Shown here: positions 43,585 through 52,674 of the stretch, piece by piece
Layout: the number at the start of each line of letters is the position of its first letter
How positions within the stretch are numbered: the first letter of the stretch is position 1
From: Bacillota bacterium
GTDB lineage: Bacteria; Bacillota; Clostridia; Acetivibrionales; DTU013
DNA: 64,000 nt
Direction of reading: 5' to 3'
Assembly: GCA_023433505.1 (NCBI GenBank)
Contig: JAEZCO010000035.1
Coordinates: 62,001 to 126,000 of the forward strand
Made by a program: the position numbers and the translations under genes
Notes under the pieces: model-generated
What the model was told of the DNA's origin: nothing
Seen by the model: the letters and a program-made list of their open reading frames with translations, nothing else
Databases searched by the model: none

Positions 43585-43613
43585 TTGCAAAAACACAAAT
43601 TATTGTGTATGAT
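43585..43613 (+). promoter_or_regulatory. SigA-type promoter for the murQ operon
   Basis: TTGCAA (43585-43590) and TATGAT (43608-43613) are 17 bases apart. The leader to murQ would be about 245 bases, unusually long. Confidence 0.6.
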
Positions 43614-43732
43614 AAAAACAATGATGCAATTCATAAAGTCAAGAGATGCTGATTATGTGCAGAAGGCGAGCATGAGTCAATTTTATCCTAGCGGGAAGAG
43701 AGAAAAATAGTTACATAAGTAAAAGTGGTTGT

Positions 43733-43809
43733 TGAAATTTAGTTTCAGATCATTTGCTGTAAAAACCGCACCGCCTTAATCAAAAATTGACTTTCACTAA
43801 ATATTGAAA
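43733..43809. promoter_or_regulatory. Two TGAAA/TTTCA palindromes, possible MurR operators
   Basis: TGAAATTTAGTTTCA at 43733-43747 is a perfect-arm palindrome. TTTCA (43792-43796) and TGAAA (43805-43809) form another with inverted arms. RpiR-family regulators often bind such A/T-rich palindromes, and a MurR-like gene ends this operon. The link is inferred. Confidence 0.35.
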
Positions 43810-43865
43810 ATATTGAATGCAGCAGACAGAAGAGGTAACAATAATCTAAGATGAGGTGATAGACA

Positions 43866-44777
43866 GTGGAGAAACCTCTTGGTAATCTTACTACTGAACA
43901 AATTAATTCTAAATCGAATCATATTGATATGTGCAATACAAAAGAGATGCTTCAGATCATCAATGATGAAGATATGCGTGTTCCGCTTGCCATCAGAGCG
44001 AGTCTTGATAATATTGTCGAGGCCGTGGACGTAATTGTTGAGGCCATTAAGGCCGGAGGAAGGCTATTCTATATCGGTGCGGGAACCAGCGGAAGGCTGG
44101 GCGTGCTGGATGCCGCTGAGTGTCCGCCCACATTCGGCACCGACCCGGAGCTTGTAAAAGCAATTATTGCAGGAGGCAGCGAAGCTTTAATCTGTGCAGT
44201 GGAAGGCGCAGAGGACGATGAGGACCTTGGCAGGGCCGCCATAGCGAATAACAATATAACAGGGAAGGATGTGGTTGTAGGGATCACTGCCAGCGGAAGA
44301 ACACCCTATGTTCTGGCAGCGATGAAAGAGGCAAAGTGTATAGGGGCAAAAACGGTTGGAATAAGCAACAATGGGCAGTCACTCATCAAAGAGCTGGCAG
44401 ACATCGAAATAACGCCTCTGGTGGGACCGGAAATAATCATGGGCTCCACACGCATGAAATCAGGCACTTCGCAAAAGCTGGTCTTAAACATGATATCTAC
44501 GGCAGTTATGATCAAGCTTGGCAAGGTATATGGAAATTTGATGGTAGATTTGCGGCCGACAAATATAAAGCTTGTCAACCGTGCCGTACGCATAATCATG
44601 CGTGCCACCGGACTGGATGAGGGTAAAGCGAAAGAGTATCTGGAGCTTTCCGGACTGAATCCTAAAGTTGCCATCGTAATGTACGCTACGCAGACGGATA
44701 GAGCTGCGGCTTTGAATCTTCTTTCGCAGAACATGGGGTTTGTCACCAGAGCAATCAATAGTGTCAGAGTTTCGTAA
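43866..44777 (+). CDS. murQ: N-acetylmuramic acid 6-phosphate etherase
   Basis: 303 aa. MurQ removes the D-lactyl ether of MurNAc-6-phosphate to give GlcNAc-6-phosphate and lactate. The SIS-domain signature GAGTSGRLGVLDAAECPPTFG-type motif (residues about 72-92), VEGAEDDEDLGRAA, GITASGRTPYVLAA and GPEIIMGSTRMKSGTSQK are all present. GTG start after GATGAGGTG. First gene of the rightward salvage operon. Confidence 0.97.
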   Translation: MEKPLGNLTTEQINSKSNHIDMCNTKEMLQIINDEDMRVPLAIRASLDNIVEAVDVIVEAIKAGGRLFYIGAGTSGRLGVLDAAECPPTFGTDPELVKAIIAGGSEALICAVEGAEDDEDLGRAAIANNNITGKDVVVGITASGRTPYVLAAMKEAKCIGAKTVGISNNGQSLIKELADIEITPLVGPEIIMGSTRMKSGTSQKLVLNMISTAVMIKLGKVYGNLMVDLRPTNIKLVNRAVRIIMRATGLDEGKAKEYLELSGLNPKVAIVMYATQTDRAAALNLLSQNMGFVTRAINSVRVS

Positions 44778-44812
44778 TAACACATTACAAATTTTTAGGA
44801 GGTAAGGTCTCA

Positions 44813-46447
44813 ATGAAAAAGGTTATTTCTCTATTATTGGCGGCAGTACTGCTGCTCGGAATGACTGCCGGATGCGGCAAACAAAACGGACAGGCGGAAC
44901 AAACAACATCCGGAACAGTAGCTGCAACGACAGCGGAAACGATAGCGGGGGAATCTGTGACATGGGATTCACCGGGCCTGACATGGAAGAAGGATACCAG
45001 TCCCGTCAAATATTCATTGTTTCTCGACATTCCATGGTCACCGGTCGATGTGTGGGGGACCGACCATGTTTCCCAGGAAGTCACCAAGCTGACGGGTATC
45101 AGCTTTGAGGTGACAAAAGCCCAGGACACCAATCATCTTGGCCTGCTTCTGGCCTCAGGGGATCTTCCGGACTCCATCTTTCTTTTCTCAAAAAAAGAAA
45201 GATTTGAAAGCTCCACTGTTTCACAGCCGTGGGATGAGCTCATCCCCAAATACGCACCGGAATTTGACCGCCTTATCGATCCCAGTGAGAAGGCCCTTGC
45301 CACAGTTGATGACGGTCACTACTATACACTGTATACCCACAACAGAAATCAGGCTTACTGGGATGATCCGAAGCTGCCGACTTCCTACGGCGAAGCGACC
45401 GTCATGCTGAGGGACGACATCATGGCGGAGCTTGGAAATCCCAAAATTGAATCAATGGATGATTTTTATACTGTATTAAAGCAGGTTGCGGCAAAGCATC
45501 CCGACTATATACCCTATTTACAGCCCAATGTTAACAGTACCGCTCTTAGCGGGTGGTTCGGAATCAACAGTGTAGGGGCATGGTTTGTAGACAAAAACGG
45601 CAAGGTAGGACTCCCCCAGGGAGATAAAGAAAGCTTCCAGCCTTACCTGCAGTATATGAACAAGTTAAGCCGCGAAGGGCTTTTAAGCACGGAAGGTCTT
45701 ACCTATGATTTCGAAAAACAAAAACAGGCGATTCTGGCAGGCAAGGTTTTCGCAACGGCAGGACAGTGCTTTGATGTTGACGTACTCAATGAAGAGCTTG
45801 ATAAAACCCCGGGCAATACGCTCCGTTACACCGCAGTGAATAAACCTTTTACTGTGGACGGCGAAATCAAATATGCGCCCACCTTCACCAGCTCAGGATT
45901 TGCCGGCTTCTATATTACACAGAAATGTAAAGATCCGGGCAGGCTTGTAGCGCTTATGGAATTCATGAAGAGTCCGCAGGGCGACCAGCTCACCCAGTGG
46001 GGCGTCAAGGATGTTGACTATACGCCCACAGCCGATGGACTTCCTTTGATTAAGGAAGATATCCCGTGGAAACTGAGAGGGGATAATGTGTGGTATTTCC
46101 AGGCTTCTTTCCTGACAGAGGTTATGAAGGCTATGACTAAGAAGGATACGGCCCCCAAATATTCGCAGGTTACCAGTCTTATGTATGACTTCAAGCCTTT
46201 CTGGAAAGTGGACTACGCACTGGCGTTGACCAAGGTTAAGCCTGAAACGGAGGAATCCGAGATATTGTCATCCATACTCAATACCTATACCAACACGGTA
46301 AATACCATCATAACAGCAAAAGATGACACTGAATTCACCAAAAAGCTTGATGGTATGTTCAATGAAATAGACAATCTTGGAAAAGCAAAGCTTCTGGACT
46401 ATGCACAGCAGCAGTATGACAAGTTTAAACCGAGATTCCAGAAGTAA
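44813..46447 (+). CDS. Extracellular solute-binding lipoprotein (LplA-like)
   Basis: 544 aa with a lipoprotein signal (LLLGMTAGCGKQ) and a Ser/Thr-rich spacer. The rest is a large family 1-type solute-binding fold like LplA/YtcQ of carbohydrate ABC importers (LDIPWSPVDVWGTDHVSQEV, ASGDLPDSIFLF). With its position after murQ it is the likely receptor for MurNAc-containing sugars or disaccharides. AGGAGGTAAGG precedes the ATG. Strong hairpins follow, usual for high expression of the binding protein relative to permeases. Confidence 0.9.
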   Translation: MKKVISLLLAAVLLLGMTAGCGKQNGQAEQTTSGTVAATTAETIAGESVTWDSPGLTWKKDTSPVKYSLFLDIPWSPVDVWGTDHVSQEVTKLTGISFEVTKAQDTNHLGLLLASGDLPDSIFLFSKKERFESSTVSQPWDELIPKYAPEFDRLIDPSEKALATVDDGHYYTLYTHNRNQAYWDDPKLPTSYGEATVMLRDDIMAELGNPKIESMDDFYTVLKQVAAKHPDYIPYLQPNVNSTALSGWFGINSVGAWFVDKNGKVGLPQGDKESFQPYLQYMNKLSREGLLSTEGLTYDFEKQKQAILAGKVFATAGQCFDVDVLNEELDKTPGNTLRYTAVNKPFTVDGEIKYAPTFTSSGFAGFYITQKCKDPGRLVALMEFMKSPQGDQLTQWGVKDVDYTPTADGLPLIKEDIPWKLRGDNVWYFQASFLTEVMKAMTKKDTAPKYSQVTSLMYDFKPFWKVDYALALTKVKPETEESEILSSILNTYTNTVNTIITAKDDTEFTKKLDGMFNEIDNLGKAKLLDYAQQQYDKFKPRFQK

Positions 46448-46448
46448 T

Positions 46449-46521
46449 GCAGGGTATTCAAGCCCTGCACTGTTAAACAAAACACGGCAGCCATGCTATA
46501 TTCAACATGGCATGGCTGCCG
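46449..46521 (+). other. Two hairpins between binding protein and permease genes
   Basis: GCAGGG/CCCTGC at 46449-46468 and an 11-bp perfect stem CGGCAGCCATG/CATGGCTGCCG at 46485-46521. There is no T-run after either, so they probably protect the upstream mRNA 3' end or cause partial termination. Confidence 0.6.
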
Positions 46522-46557
46522 CGGCTTGTATCCCATCTTTTGTAAGGAGAATAGGGT

Positions 46558-47547
46558 ATGAAAGAAACGGCATTATCAGAAAAGGGCTCTTTTCAAAAGC
46601 GGTTTGCCAGAGGCATAAAGCGGTTTACAGCACAACGTTACCTGCAGTTGTTTGCCATACTAGGAATAGTGTTTCTGATAATATTCTGCTATATTCCCAT
46701 GGCGGGCCTGATCATTGCCTTTAAAAACTATAAAATATCTACGGGGTTTCAAGGCTTTTTTTCAAGTGATTGGGCGGCAAACGGCGGCTTTAAGTACTTT
46801 ATTGACCTATTTAAGGCGTCGGCATTTCCCATGGTAATGCGCAACACCCTGGTATTGAGCCTGCTGAAGCTGGTCTTTTCTTTTCCGGCGCCGATCCTGT
46901 TTGCAATTGCCCTGAATGAGATGAGGCACAACAAAATTAAAAGACTGGTTCAGACAGTGAGCTATTTGCCCCATTTCATTTCATGGGTCGTTGTCTACGG
47001 GCTGGTGTTTACTTTTTTAAATACCTCCTCCGGTGTGGTCAACAGGGTCCTGGTCGAAAATAATATCGTCCCCAAGGCCGTTGATTTTTTGGCCGGTCCC
47101 CAGTACTTCTGGGCCCTTGCCGTCATTACGGATATTTGGAAGGAACTGGGTTGGTGGTCAATTATATTTCTTGCTGCTATTGCAGGAATTGATCAATCGC
47201 TATATGAAGCTGCAACGGCGGACGGCGCCAATCGCCTCCGATGTATATGGCATATAACGCTGCCAAGCATAAGGGGCACGGTAATGGTGGTCCTGATCCT
47301 TGCGGTAGGAAGCCTTATGTCGGGAGGTATGGGGGGCTCCAACTTCGAACAGTCCTTCCTGATGGGCAATAAGGTAAATTATGAAAAGTCGGTGGTTTTG
47401 GGGTATTACGTATATGAGACGGGACTTGTAAATCTCCGGTATTCCTATGCGACCGCCGCAGGGCTGTTCCAATCCCTGATATCCCTTGTCCTTGTATTCA
47501 CATCCAACTATTTATCCAAGAAGACGTCCGGTTACGGGCTATTCTAA
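46558..47547 (+). CDS. Carbohydrate ABC transporter permease (LplB-like)
   Basis: 329 aa, six membrane segments, with the EAA loop YEAATADGANRLRCIWHITL and GMGGSNFEQSFLMGN typical of LplB/YtcP partners. AAGGAG precedes the ATG. It pairs with the next gene. No ATPase gene is in the operon, so a shared MsmX-type ATPase encoded elsewhere must power it. Confidence 0.93.
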   Translation: MKETALSEKGSFQKRFARGIKRFTAQRYLQLFAILGIVFLIIFCYIPMAGLIIAFKNYKISTGFQGFFSSDWAANGGFKYFIDLFKASAFPMVMRNTLVLSLLKLVFSFPAPILFAIALNEMRHNKIKRLVQTVSYLPHFISWVVVYGLVFTFLNTSSGVVNRVLVENNIVPKAVDFLAGPQYFWALAVITDIWKELGWWSIIFLAAIAGIDQSLYEAATADGANRLRCIWHITLPSIRGTVMVVLILAVGSLMSGGMGGSNFEQSFLMGNKVNYEKSVVLGYYVYETGLVNLRYSYATAAGLFQSLISLVLVFTSNYLSKKTSGYGLF

Positions 47548-47566
47548 AGACCGGAGGTGCATTGAT

Positions 47567-48469
47567 TTGAAAAGTACCATCAAAAAAAGTACGCAGGATG
47601 TTTTTCTGGACATAGCAGTCTATGCAATTATGGCCCTTGTCTTTATTGTGACGCTGTACCCGTTCTATTACGCGCTGGTTATGTCCTTTAGTCAGGGATC
47701 TGACGCTGTACGGGGAGGCATCTATTTTTGGCCGAGAAAATTCACCCTGGAAAACTACAGGGTCGTTATGACGATAGATTATATCTACACGGCAATGTAT
47801 ATCACAGTCGCCCGTACTGTCCTGGGTACATTGTCCACGCTGTTTTTCACAGGCTTGTTTGCATATAGCATAGCTCATAAGAAGCTGATGTTTAAGAGCT
47901 TTTATGTAGTGATTATGATTATAACCTTATATTTCAGCGGCGGTCTTGTTCCATATTATATGCTGCTGAAGCAGATTGGCCTGACAAATAATTTCCTGGT
48001 CTATATCATCCCTAATATGCTGGGTGTCTTCAATGCCATCATCATGATCAGCTTTTTCAGGGAAATACCCGATTCCATTGAAGAAGCGGCCTACATGGAT
48101 GGCGCCAGCGACCTTAGAATATTTTTTCAGATCATATTTCCCATTTCAATGCCTCTGTTTGCGACAATGGCGCTGTATATAGGTGTTTACCACTGGAACG
48201 CGTGGAGTGACGCAGCCTTTTTTGTTACCAAAAAGGGCTTAAAAACACTGAGCTACGTACTAATCAGCCTGATTAACCAGACCGAGGCGGCGGCGCGGCT
48301 TACAGAGTCGGGAGCAATGGGTACCATGGGGATAAGGGAATCCAGCTATTCGGCGGAAACGCTGCGGCCGGCGGCGATGCTCATCGTTGTTCTGCCCATT
48401 GTATGCGTATATCCCTTCTTGCAGAAGTACTTTATGAAGGGCATCATGATAGGGTCAGTAAAAGGGTAA
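47567..48469 (+). CDS. Carbohydrate ABC transporter permease (LplC/MalG-like)
   Basis: 300 aa from the TTG at 47567, chosen because CCGGAGGTG lies at good spacing and the first gene ends at 47547; a longer opening overlaps that gene. Six membrane segments and EAA loop SIEEAAYMDGASDLRIFFQI. Forms the heterodimeric channel with the preceding permease. Confidence 0.93.
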   Translation: MKSTIKKSTQDVFLDIAVYAIMALVFIVTLYPFYYALVMSFSQGSDAVRGGIYFWPRKFTLENYRVVMTIDYIYTAMYITVARTVLGTLSTLFFTGLFAYSIAHKKLMFKSFYVVIMIITLYFSGGLVPYYMLLKQIGLTNNFLVYIIPNMLGVFNAIIMISFFREIPDSIEEAAYMDGASDLRIFFQIIFPISMPLFATMALYIGVYHWNAWSDAAFFVTKKGLKTLSYVLISLINQTEAAARLTESGAMGTMGIRESSYSAETLRPAAMLIVVLPIVCVYPFLQKYFMKGIMIGSVKG

Positions 48470-48490
48470 TTTTACACAAGGAGGCTTATG

Positions 48491-49480
48491 ATGAAGATTT
48501 TGTCTTTTAAAGAAAGCGATGTCCCGCAGGTGGTGGATTTGTGGAATACCCACCTGTGCGGACAGACACAATACAAGCCGTTTACCGAGAAAGAATTCGA
48601 AAATAAGTTTTTAAAAAATCCCAGCTTTTCCAACGACGGAACCTTTGTTGCAGTAGAAGATGGAAAAGTCGTGGGCTTTGCAAACGGAATTGTAAAAAAA
48701 GAGTTTTTGCCGGGAGAGAATCATGAAAATACGCCCGGATACCTGACCATGGTCGTAGTCGATACGGATTACCGGGGAAGGGGATATGGTTCCGCGCTGC
48801 TTCGCCGGTTGGAAGACTTCTTTAGAAAAAGCGGCAAAAAAATGTCCCAATCCATCTTTATGAATCCCATCAAGCTGGAGTGGTATATACCCGGCACGGA
48901 TAAACATGATCACAACAATACTCCGGGAGTTGACGCAGATACCCTGGCGGTAGCTTTTATGGAGAAAAACGGATATGCCATACGGGCAAGGCAGGTTTCT
49001 TTCCATCTCGACCTTTCCGGCTTTAAAATGAGCGGAAAAACGGTTGAAAAACGCTGGGAGCTTATGGAGAAAGAGATATTTACCGGATATTACGACCCGG
49101 AAAAGCATTTTGGCTTTGAGGCGCTGTTTGACGACCTGGGCAGCGGAGACTGGAGAAAGGGCATCATGGACAACCTGGCCCAGGAAAAGCCCGACCCGGT
49201 GATTGTGGCCGCAGACCACGGGAAAATATGTGGATTTACCGGACCCATTCGGGTGCAGGAAAGCGGCAGGGGGTTTTTTGTCGGTATCGGTACCCATTCC
49301 CAGTACAGGGGCGGGGGAATCATGTCGGTACTGTTCGAACTGCTGATGGACGGTTTCAAAACCGCGGGCGCACAGTTCAGCACCCTTTTTACAGGTGTGG
49401 ATAATCCCGCCAGGAAGATCTATGAGCGTACAGGCTTTGAAGCCGTCAGAAACTGGGCTGTTATGGGAAAGGAGATATAG
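48491..49480 (+). CDS. Tandem GNAT acetyltransferase, GlmA-like
   Basis: 329 aa with two GNAT domains: N-terminal, with acetyl-CoA loop DTDYRGRGYGSALLRRLEDF, and C-terminal, with GTHSQYRGGGIMSVLFELL and IYERTGFEAVRNWAVMG. Clostridium acetobutylicum GlmA, a glucosamine/glucosaminide N-acetyltransferase, is a two-domain GNAT encoded beside NagZ and MurK, and the same neighbours occur here. It would re-acetylate de-N-acetylated wall sugars. AAGGAGG spacing favours the second of two adjacent ATGs. Confidence 0.8.
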   Translation: MKILSFKESDVPQVVDLWNTHLCGQTQYKPFTEKEFENKFLKNPSFSNDGTFVAVEDGKVVGFANGIVKKEFLPGENHENTPGYLTMVVVDTDYRGRGYGSALLRRLEDFFRKSGKKMSQSIFMNPIKLEWYIPGTDKHDHNNTPGVDADTLAVAFMEKNGYAIRARQVSFHLDLSGFKMSGKTVEKRWELMEKEIFTGYYDPEKHFGFEALFDDLGSGDWRKGIMDNLAQEKPDPVIVAADHGKICGFTGPIRVQESGRGFFVGIGTHSQYRGGGIMSVLFELLMDGFKTAGAQFSTLFTGVDNPARKIYERTGFEAVRNWAVMGKEI

Positions 49481-49483
49481 ATA

Positions 49484-50185
49484 ATGGATAGAAAGAAGCT
49501 GCATATCATGGCAATCGGCGCGCATATAGGCGATGCCGAGTTGACCTGCGGGAAAACCCTGGCGAGGCACGCGCTGCTGGGAGACAAAATCACGACGGTA
49601 GGTGTTACGGCCGGTGAAAGAGGCGCTCCTTCCGGCATGAAGGCGGAAGATTTCAAACAGATGAATATTCAATCCGCCGCTGAATTTGCAGGAATGCTGA
49701 AGGGCCGGTCCATCGTATTAAATTACAGGGATGGGGAAGTTCCGGAGAATGAGGAAACCAAATTTGAAATAGCAGATCTGATCAGAAAAGAAAAACCGGA
49801 TGTGATATTGACCCATTGGAGTCACAGCATGCACAAGGACCATATGACCGTGCACCGCGTGGTGAAGGACGCCATATTTTACGGCGCCCTGGCAACAATG
49901 GAAAGGGAGCTGCCTGCCCATTATGCAAAGGGACCGTATTTTGCGGAAAACTGGGAGGATTCCCACGGTTTTGTACCCTATATCTTCGTAGATGTATCGG
50001 AAGGGTATGAATTGTGGTATGAGGCCATCCAGAAGCTGTGGCTCACCAATAATTCTCCATGGTTCAAGTATCTGGAGTATTATGACTCGCTGAGCCGGAG
50101 CAGGGGAGCCCTTGTACACAAGAAAAGGGCCGAATGCTTCGCAGTAGATCCCTATAGCATGAAACAGGTTATTCCGTCCTTTTAA
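49484..50185 (+). CDS. PIG-L/LmbE-like deacetylase family protein with altered metal motif
   Basis: 233 aa of the LmbE-like fold. The usual (P/A)HPDDxE motif reads AHIGDAE, keeping the His and one Asp but with Gly where the general-base Asp normally stands. The distal THWSHSMHKDHMTVHR keeps several histidines. Family members deacetylate GlcNAc-like sugars. It may be a variant subfamily with another activity. It starts 4 bases after the GNAT gene, so two proteins acting on the same amino group may be co-made. Confidence 0.82.
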   Translation: MDRKKLHIMAIGAHIGDAELTCGKTLARHALLGDKITTVGVTAGERGAPSGMKAEDFKQMNIQSAAEFAGMLKGRSIVLNYRDGEVPENEETKFEIADLIRKEKPDVILTHWSHSMHKDHMTVHRVVKDAIFYGALATMERELPAHYAKGPYFAENWEDSHGFVPYIFVDVSEGYELWYEAIQKLWLTNNSPWFKYLEYYDSLSRSRGALVHKKRAECFAVDPYSMKQVIPSF

Positions 50186-50236
50186 TAGTCCTCTGTTATG
50201 AGCATTTATTTAAAACGACGGGGAGGGTATGCCGGT

Positions 50237-51340
50237 ATGGACGATTATAAAAGAAAGGGTTGCGGTTATGGTTTTGAGACAGCTTTCAGCTTGCTGCCAA
50301 AAGCTGTCCAATCCGGTGTTTTTCCTGGTGCGGCTGCTGCGGTAGGAGGACTGGAGGGCCTTTTCAGGACCGGGTTGTATGGCAGCCGATGCCTGGAGCC
50401 GGAGGTCCTTCCCGTAATGCGGGATACGCTTTACGACCTGGCTTCCCTCACCAAGGTTATAGCCACTACCACCTTGTTCCTGCTTTTTCAGGAAAAAGGA
50501 ATACTGTCGGCCTTTGATAAGGTATCAAGCTATCTTGAGGGGTTTTCGGGTCACAACAGGGAAGCTGTCACACTTTTAAACTTAATGACGCATACCTCCG
50601 GCTTGCCGGACCATGTGCGTCTGGACCTCCTTTGCAGAGATTACGACGATGCCATACGCTACCTGACGGATATGCCCCTGGTTTATAACCCCGGAGAATC
50701 TGTAGTCTACAGCTGTCTGGGGTACATATTGCTGGGACATATCCTTGAGAAAGCCGGAGGCGACAGGCTGGACGCCCTTTGCGGCAGGTATGTTTTTGAG
50801 CCTCTGGGCATGGATAATACCTGCTTTAATCCTGTTTCCGCCAATGTTGCCGCTACCGAATACGAGGAGAACAGCGGCATGATGCTTGCAGGGCGCTGCC
50901 ATGATGAAAACGCAAGGTTTTTAGGAGGCGTTTCAGGAAATGCCGGGCTTTTTTCGAATATAAGGGATCTCTCCCTATTTGCCTCAATGCTTATCCATAA
51001 AGGGCGTTTCGCAGGCAAGCCTTTTTTATCCGAAGCATCCGTTATGGCAATGAAAAGAAACCATACGGCCCATTTAAATGAGGACAGGGGCCTGGGCTGG
51101 AGCATCAAAGGGAACAGGATAAAAGGCATGGACGAAAGGACAGCTTCCGCCGGAGACCTCATAACACCGGGAGCCTTTGGTCATACCGGCTTTACCGGCA
51201 CATCCTTGTGGGTTGACCCGGAAAAAGAGCTGTTTGTCATATTGCTTGCCAACCGTGTGCACCCAAGCCGGGACAATACAGCCATTCTACGTTTTCGAAG
51301 GCTATTTCACAATGCTGTTATGGCGGACCTTGACAGATGA
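50237..51340 (+). CDS. Beta-lactamase-fold serine hydrolase (AmiE/YbbE-like)
   Basis: 367 aa. SLTK (in DLASLTKVIATTT) is the SxxK nucleophile motif and HTGFTG the third-box motif; NLMTHTSGLPDH is typical of class C/EstB-like enzymes. In B. subtilis the serine hydrolase AmiE (YbbE) sits with murQ, nagZ and namZ and strips peptides from MurNAc. The same context suggests that role. No signal peptide is seen, so it may work inside. GGGAGGG supports the ATG at 50237; an earlier ATG at 50198 is possible. Confidence 0.82.
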   Translation: MDDYKRKGCGYGFETAFSLLPKAVQSGVFPGAAAAVGGLEGLFRTGLYGSRCLEPEVLPVMRDTLYDLASLTKVIATTTLFLLFQEKGILSAFDKVSSYLEGFSGHNREAVTLLNLMTHTSGLPDHVRLDLLCRDYDDAIRYLTDMPLVYNPGESVVYSCLGYILLGHILEKAGGDRLDALCGRYVFEPLGMDNTCFNPVSANVAATEYEENSGMMLAGRCHDENARFLGGVSGNAGLFSNIRDLSLFASMLIHKGRFAGKPFLSEASVMAMKRNHTAHLNEDRGLGWSIKGNRIKGMDERTASAGDLITPGAFGHTGFTGTSLWVDPEKELFVILLANRVHPSRDNTAILRFRRLFHNAVMADLDR

Positions 51341-51401
51341 TTGACAGGTGAATAGCAACAAGGGTTAGCATATAAGTTGATAGGAGATGAGAGTCTTTGC
51401 T

Positions 51402-52562
51402 ATGGAAAAGAATGAAAAATTCCAGATTGTAAATGGAATCGATAGGATAGACAGGTACAGCCATTTATTTGAAAGGAAACGGCTGGGCTTGATTACCGGA
51501 CCGACGGGGTTGAACAAGCAGCTGAAATCCACCGTTGATCTATTCAGCGAACGGTATGACCTGAAGGCTCTTTATTCGCCGGAGCATGGTGTCAGGGGCA
51601 ATCTCCAGGCCGGAGCCCATGTTGACACCTATGTGGATGAAGGGACAGGCATCACGGTATACAGCCTTTACGGCGACCACCGGAAGCCTGTGCCGGAAAT
51701 GCTGAAGGATATCGATGTATTGGTTATGGACATACAGGATATCGGTTCCCGCTATTATACCTATCTTTATACCATGTCGTATTGTATGGAGGCATGTGCG
51801 CAAAACGACAAGAGGTTTGTATACCTTGACCGGATCAATCCCATAGGAGGAGTTGAGGTAGAGGGGGGCATTCTGGACGCAAAATATGCTTCTTTTGTAG
51901 GCATGTATCCAATACCGCCCCGCTATGGCCTTACCGCCGGCGAGTTGGCCATGTTTTTTAACAGGGAGTTTGACATCGGCTGTGAATTAGAGGTGGTAAA
52001 GGCCGAAGGCTGGACGAGGGATATGTATTTTAAGGATACCGACCTTTTATGGGTAAATCCCAGCCCCAATATGACTTCTATGGACACAGCGATACTATAT
52101 AACGGCACCTGCCTGTTCGAAGGCACCAACATATCCGAAGGCAGGGGGACTACCAGGCCTTTCGAGATGATCGGCGCTCCGTGGCTCGATCCTTACAGGC
52201 TTGCCGATCGGATGAACAGCCTGTCTCTGGCGGGTGTACTGTTCAGACCTGTTTTTTTTGAACCTGCTTTCTCCAAGCACAAGGGGCAGTTGTGCAGGGG
52301 TGTGCAGGTTCACATCACCGATTACAGGGCGGTGAGGCCCCTGGAAATCGGCATACGGCTGCTGTATGCGATCATGGACGCTGATCCCGGACAATTTGAG
52401 TGGATCCCACCCCACCGTGAGAACGGCAGATGCTTTATTGACTTGCTTGCAGGCGGCGAGGATGTGAGGCTAAGGAGGTATGAAGCCGATGGACTGCTAG
52501 AGAAATGGCGCGGTGAAAGCCTTAGGTTTAAAGCCCGTAAGGAGCGGTATCATTTGTATTGA
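51402..52562 (+). CDS. namZ: Exo-beta-N-acetylmuramidase NamZ (DUF1343)
   Basis: 386 aa covering the full DUF1343 family: LGLITGPTGLNKQLKSTVD, ALYSPEHGVRGNLQAG, MDIQDIGSRYYTYLYTM, YLDRINPIGG, FEGTNISEGRGTTRPFE. NamZ (GH171) removes MurNAc from the non-reducing end of wall fragments. No signal peptide is visible in front of the domain, unlike the secreted B. subtilis protein, so cytoplasmic action is inferred. The start is uncertain: ATG 51387 touches the AGGAG, ATG 51402 is spaced rather far. Confidence 0.9.
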   Translation: MEKNEKFQIVNGIDRIDRYSHLFERKRLGLITGPTGLNKQLKSTVDLFSERYDLKALYSPEHGVRGNLQAGAHVDTYVDEGTGITVYSLYGDHRKPVPEMLKDIDVLVMDIQDIGSRYYTYLYTMSYCMEACAQNDKRFVYLDRINPIGGVEVEGGILDAKYASFVGMYPIPPRYGLTAGELAMFFNREFDIGCELEVVKAEGWTRDMYFKDTDLLWVNPSPNMTSMDTAILYNGTCLFEGTNISEGRGTTRPFEMIGAPWLDPYRLADRMNSLSLAGVLFRPVFFEPAFSKHKGQLCRGVQVHITDYRAVRPLEIGIRLLYAIMDADPGQFEWIPPHRENGRCFIDLLAGGEDVRLRRYEADGLLEKWRGESLRFKARKERYHLY

Positions 52563-52573
52563 ATAGGTAGATT

Positions 52574-52600
52574 TTTACTGAAGGATACTTGTGATATAAT
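52574..52600 (+). promoter_or_regulatory. Possible internal promoter before murK
   Basis: TGATATAAT ending at 52600 is an extended -10 element; the -35 region is weak. It could give separate expression of kinase and regulator. Confidence 0.4.
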
Positions 52601-52674
52601 TAAAATGAACTGCAAAAGAGATCCGGGCTAAGGTTGAGCGGGGCCACTATACATTATGACAGGGAGGGACGAGC

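Larger units (their letters stand above)
43354..43865. other. Divergent nagZ-murQ regulatory region
   Basis: 512 bases between divergent salvage operons. It holds the murQ promoter and two palindromes marked separately. A leftward 38-codon opening near 43397-43513 with a CxxC pair is noted but not supported as a gene. No other structure was recognised. Confidence 0.6.
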
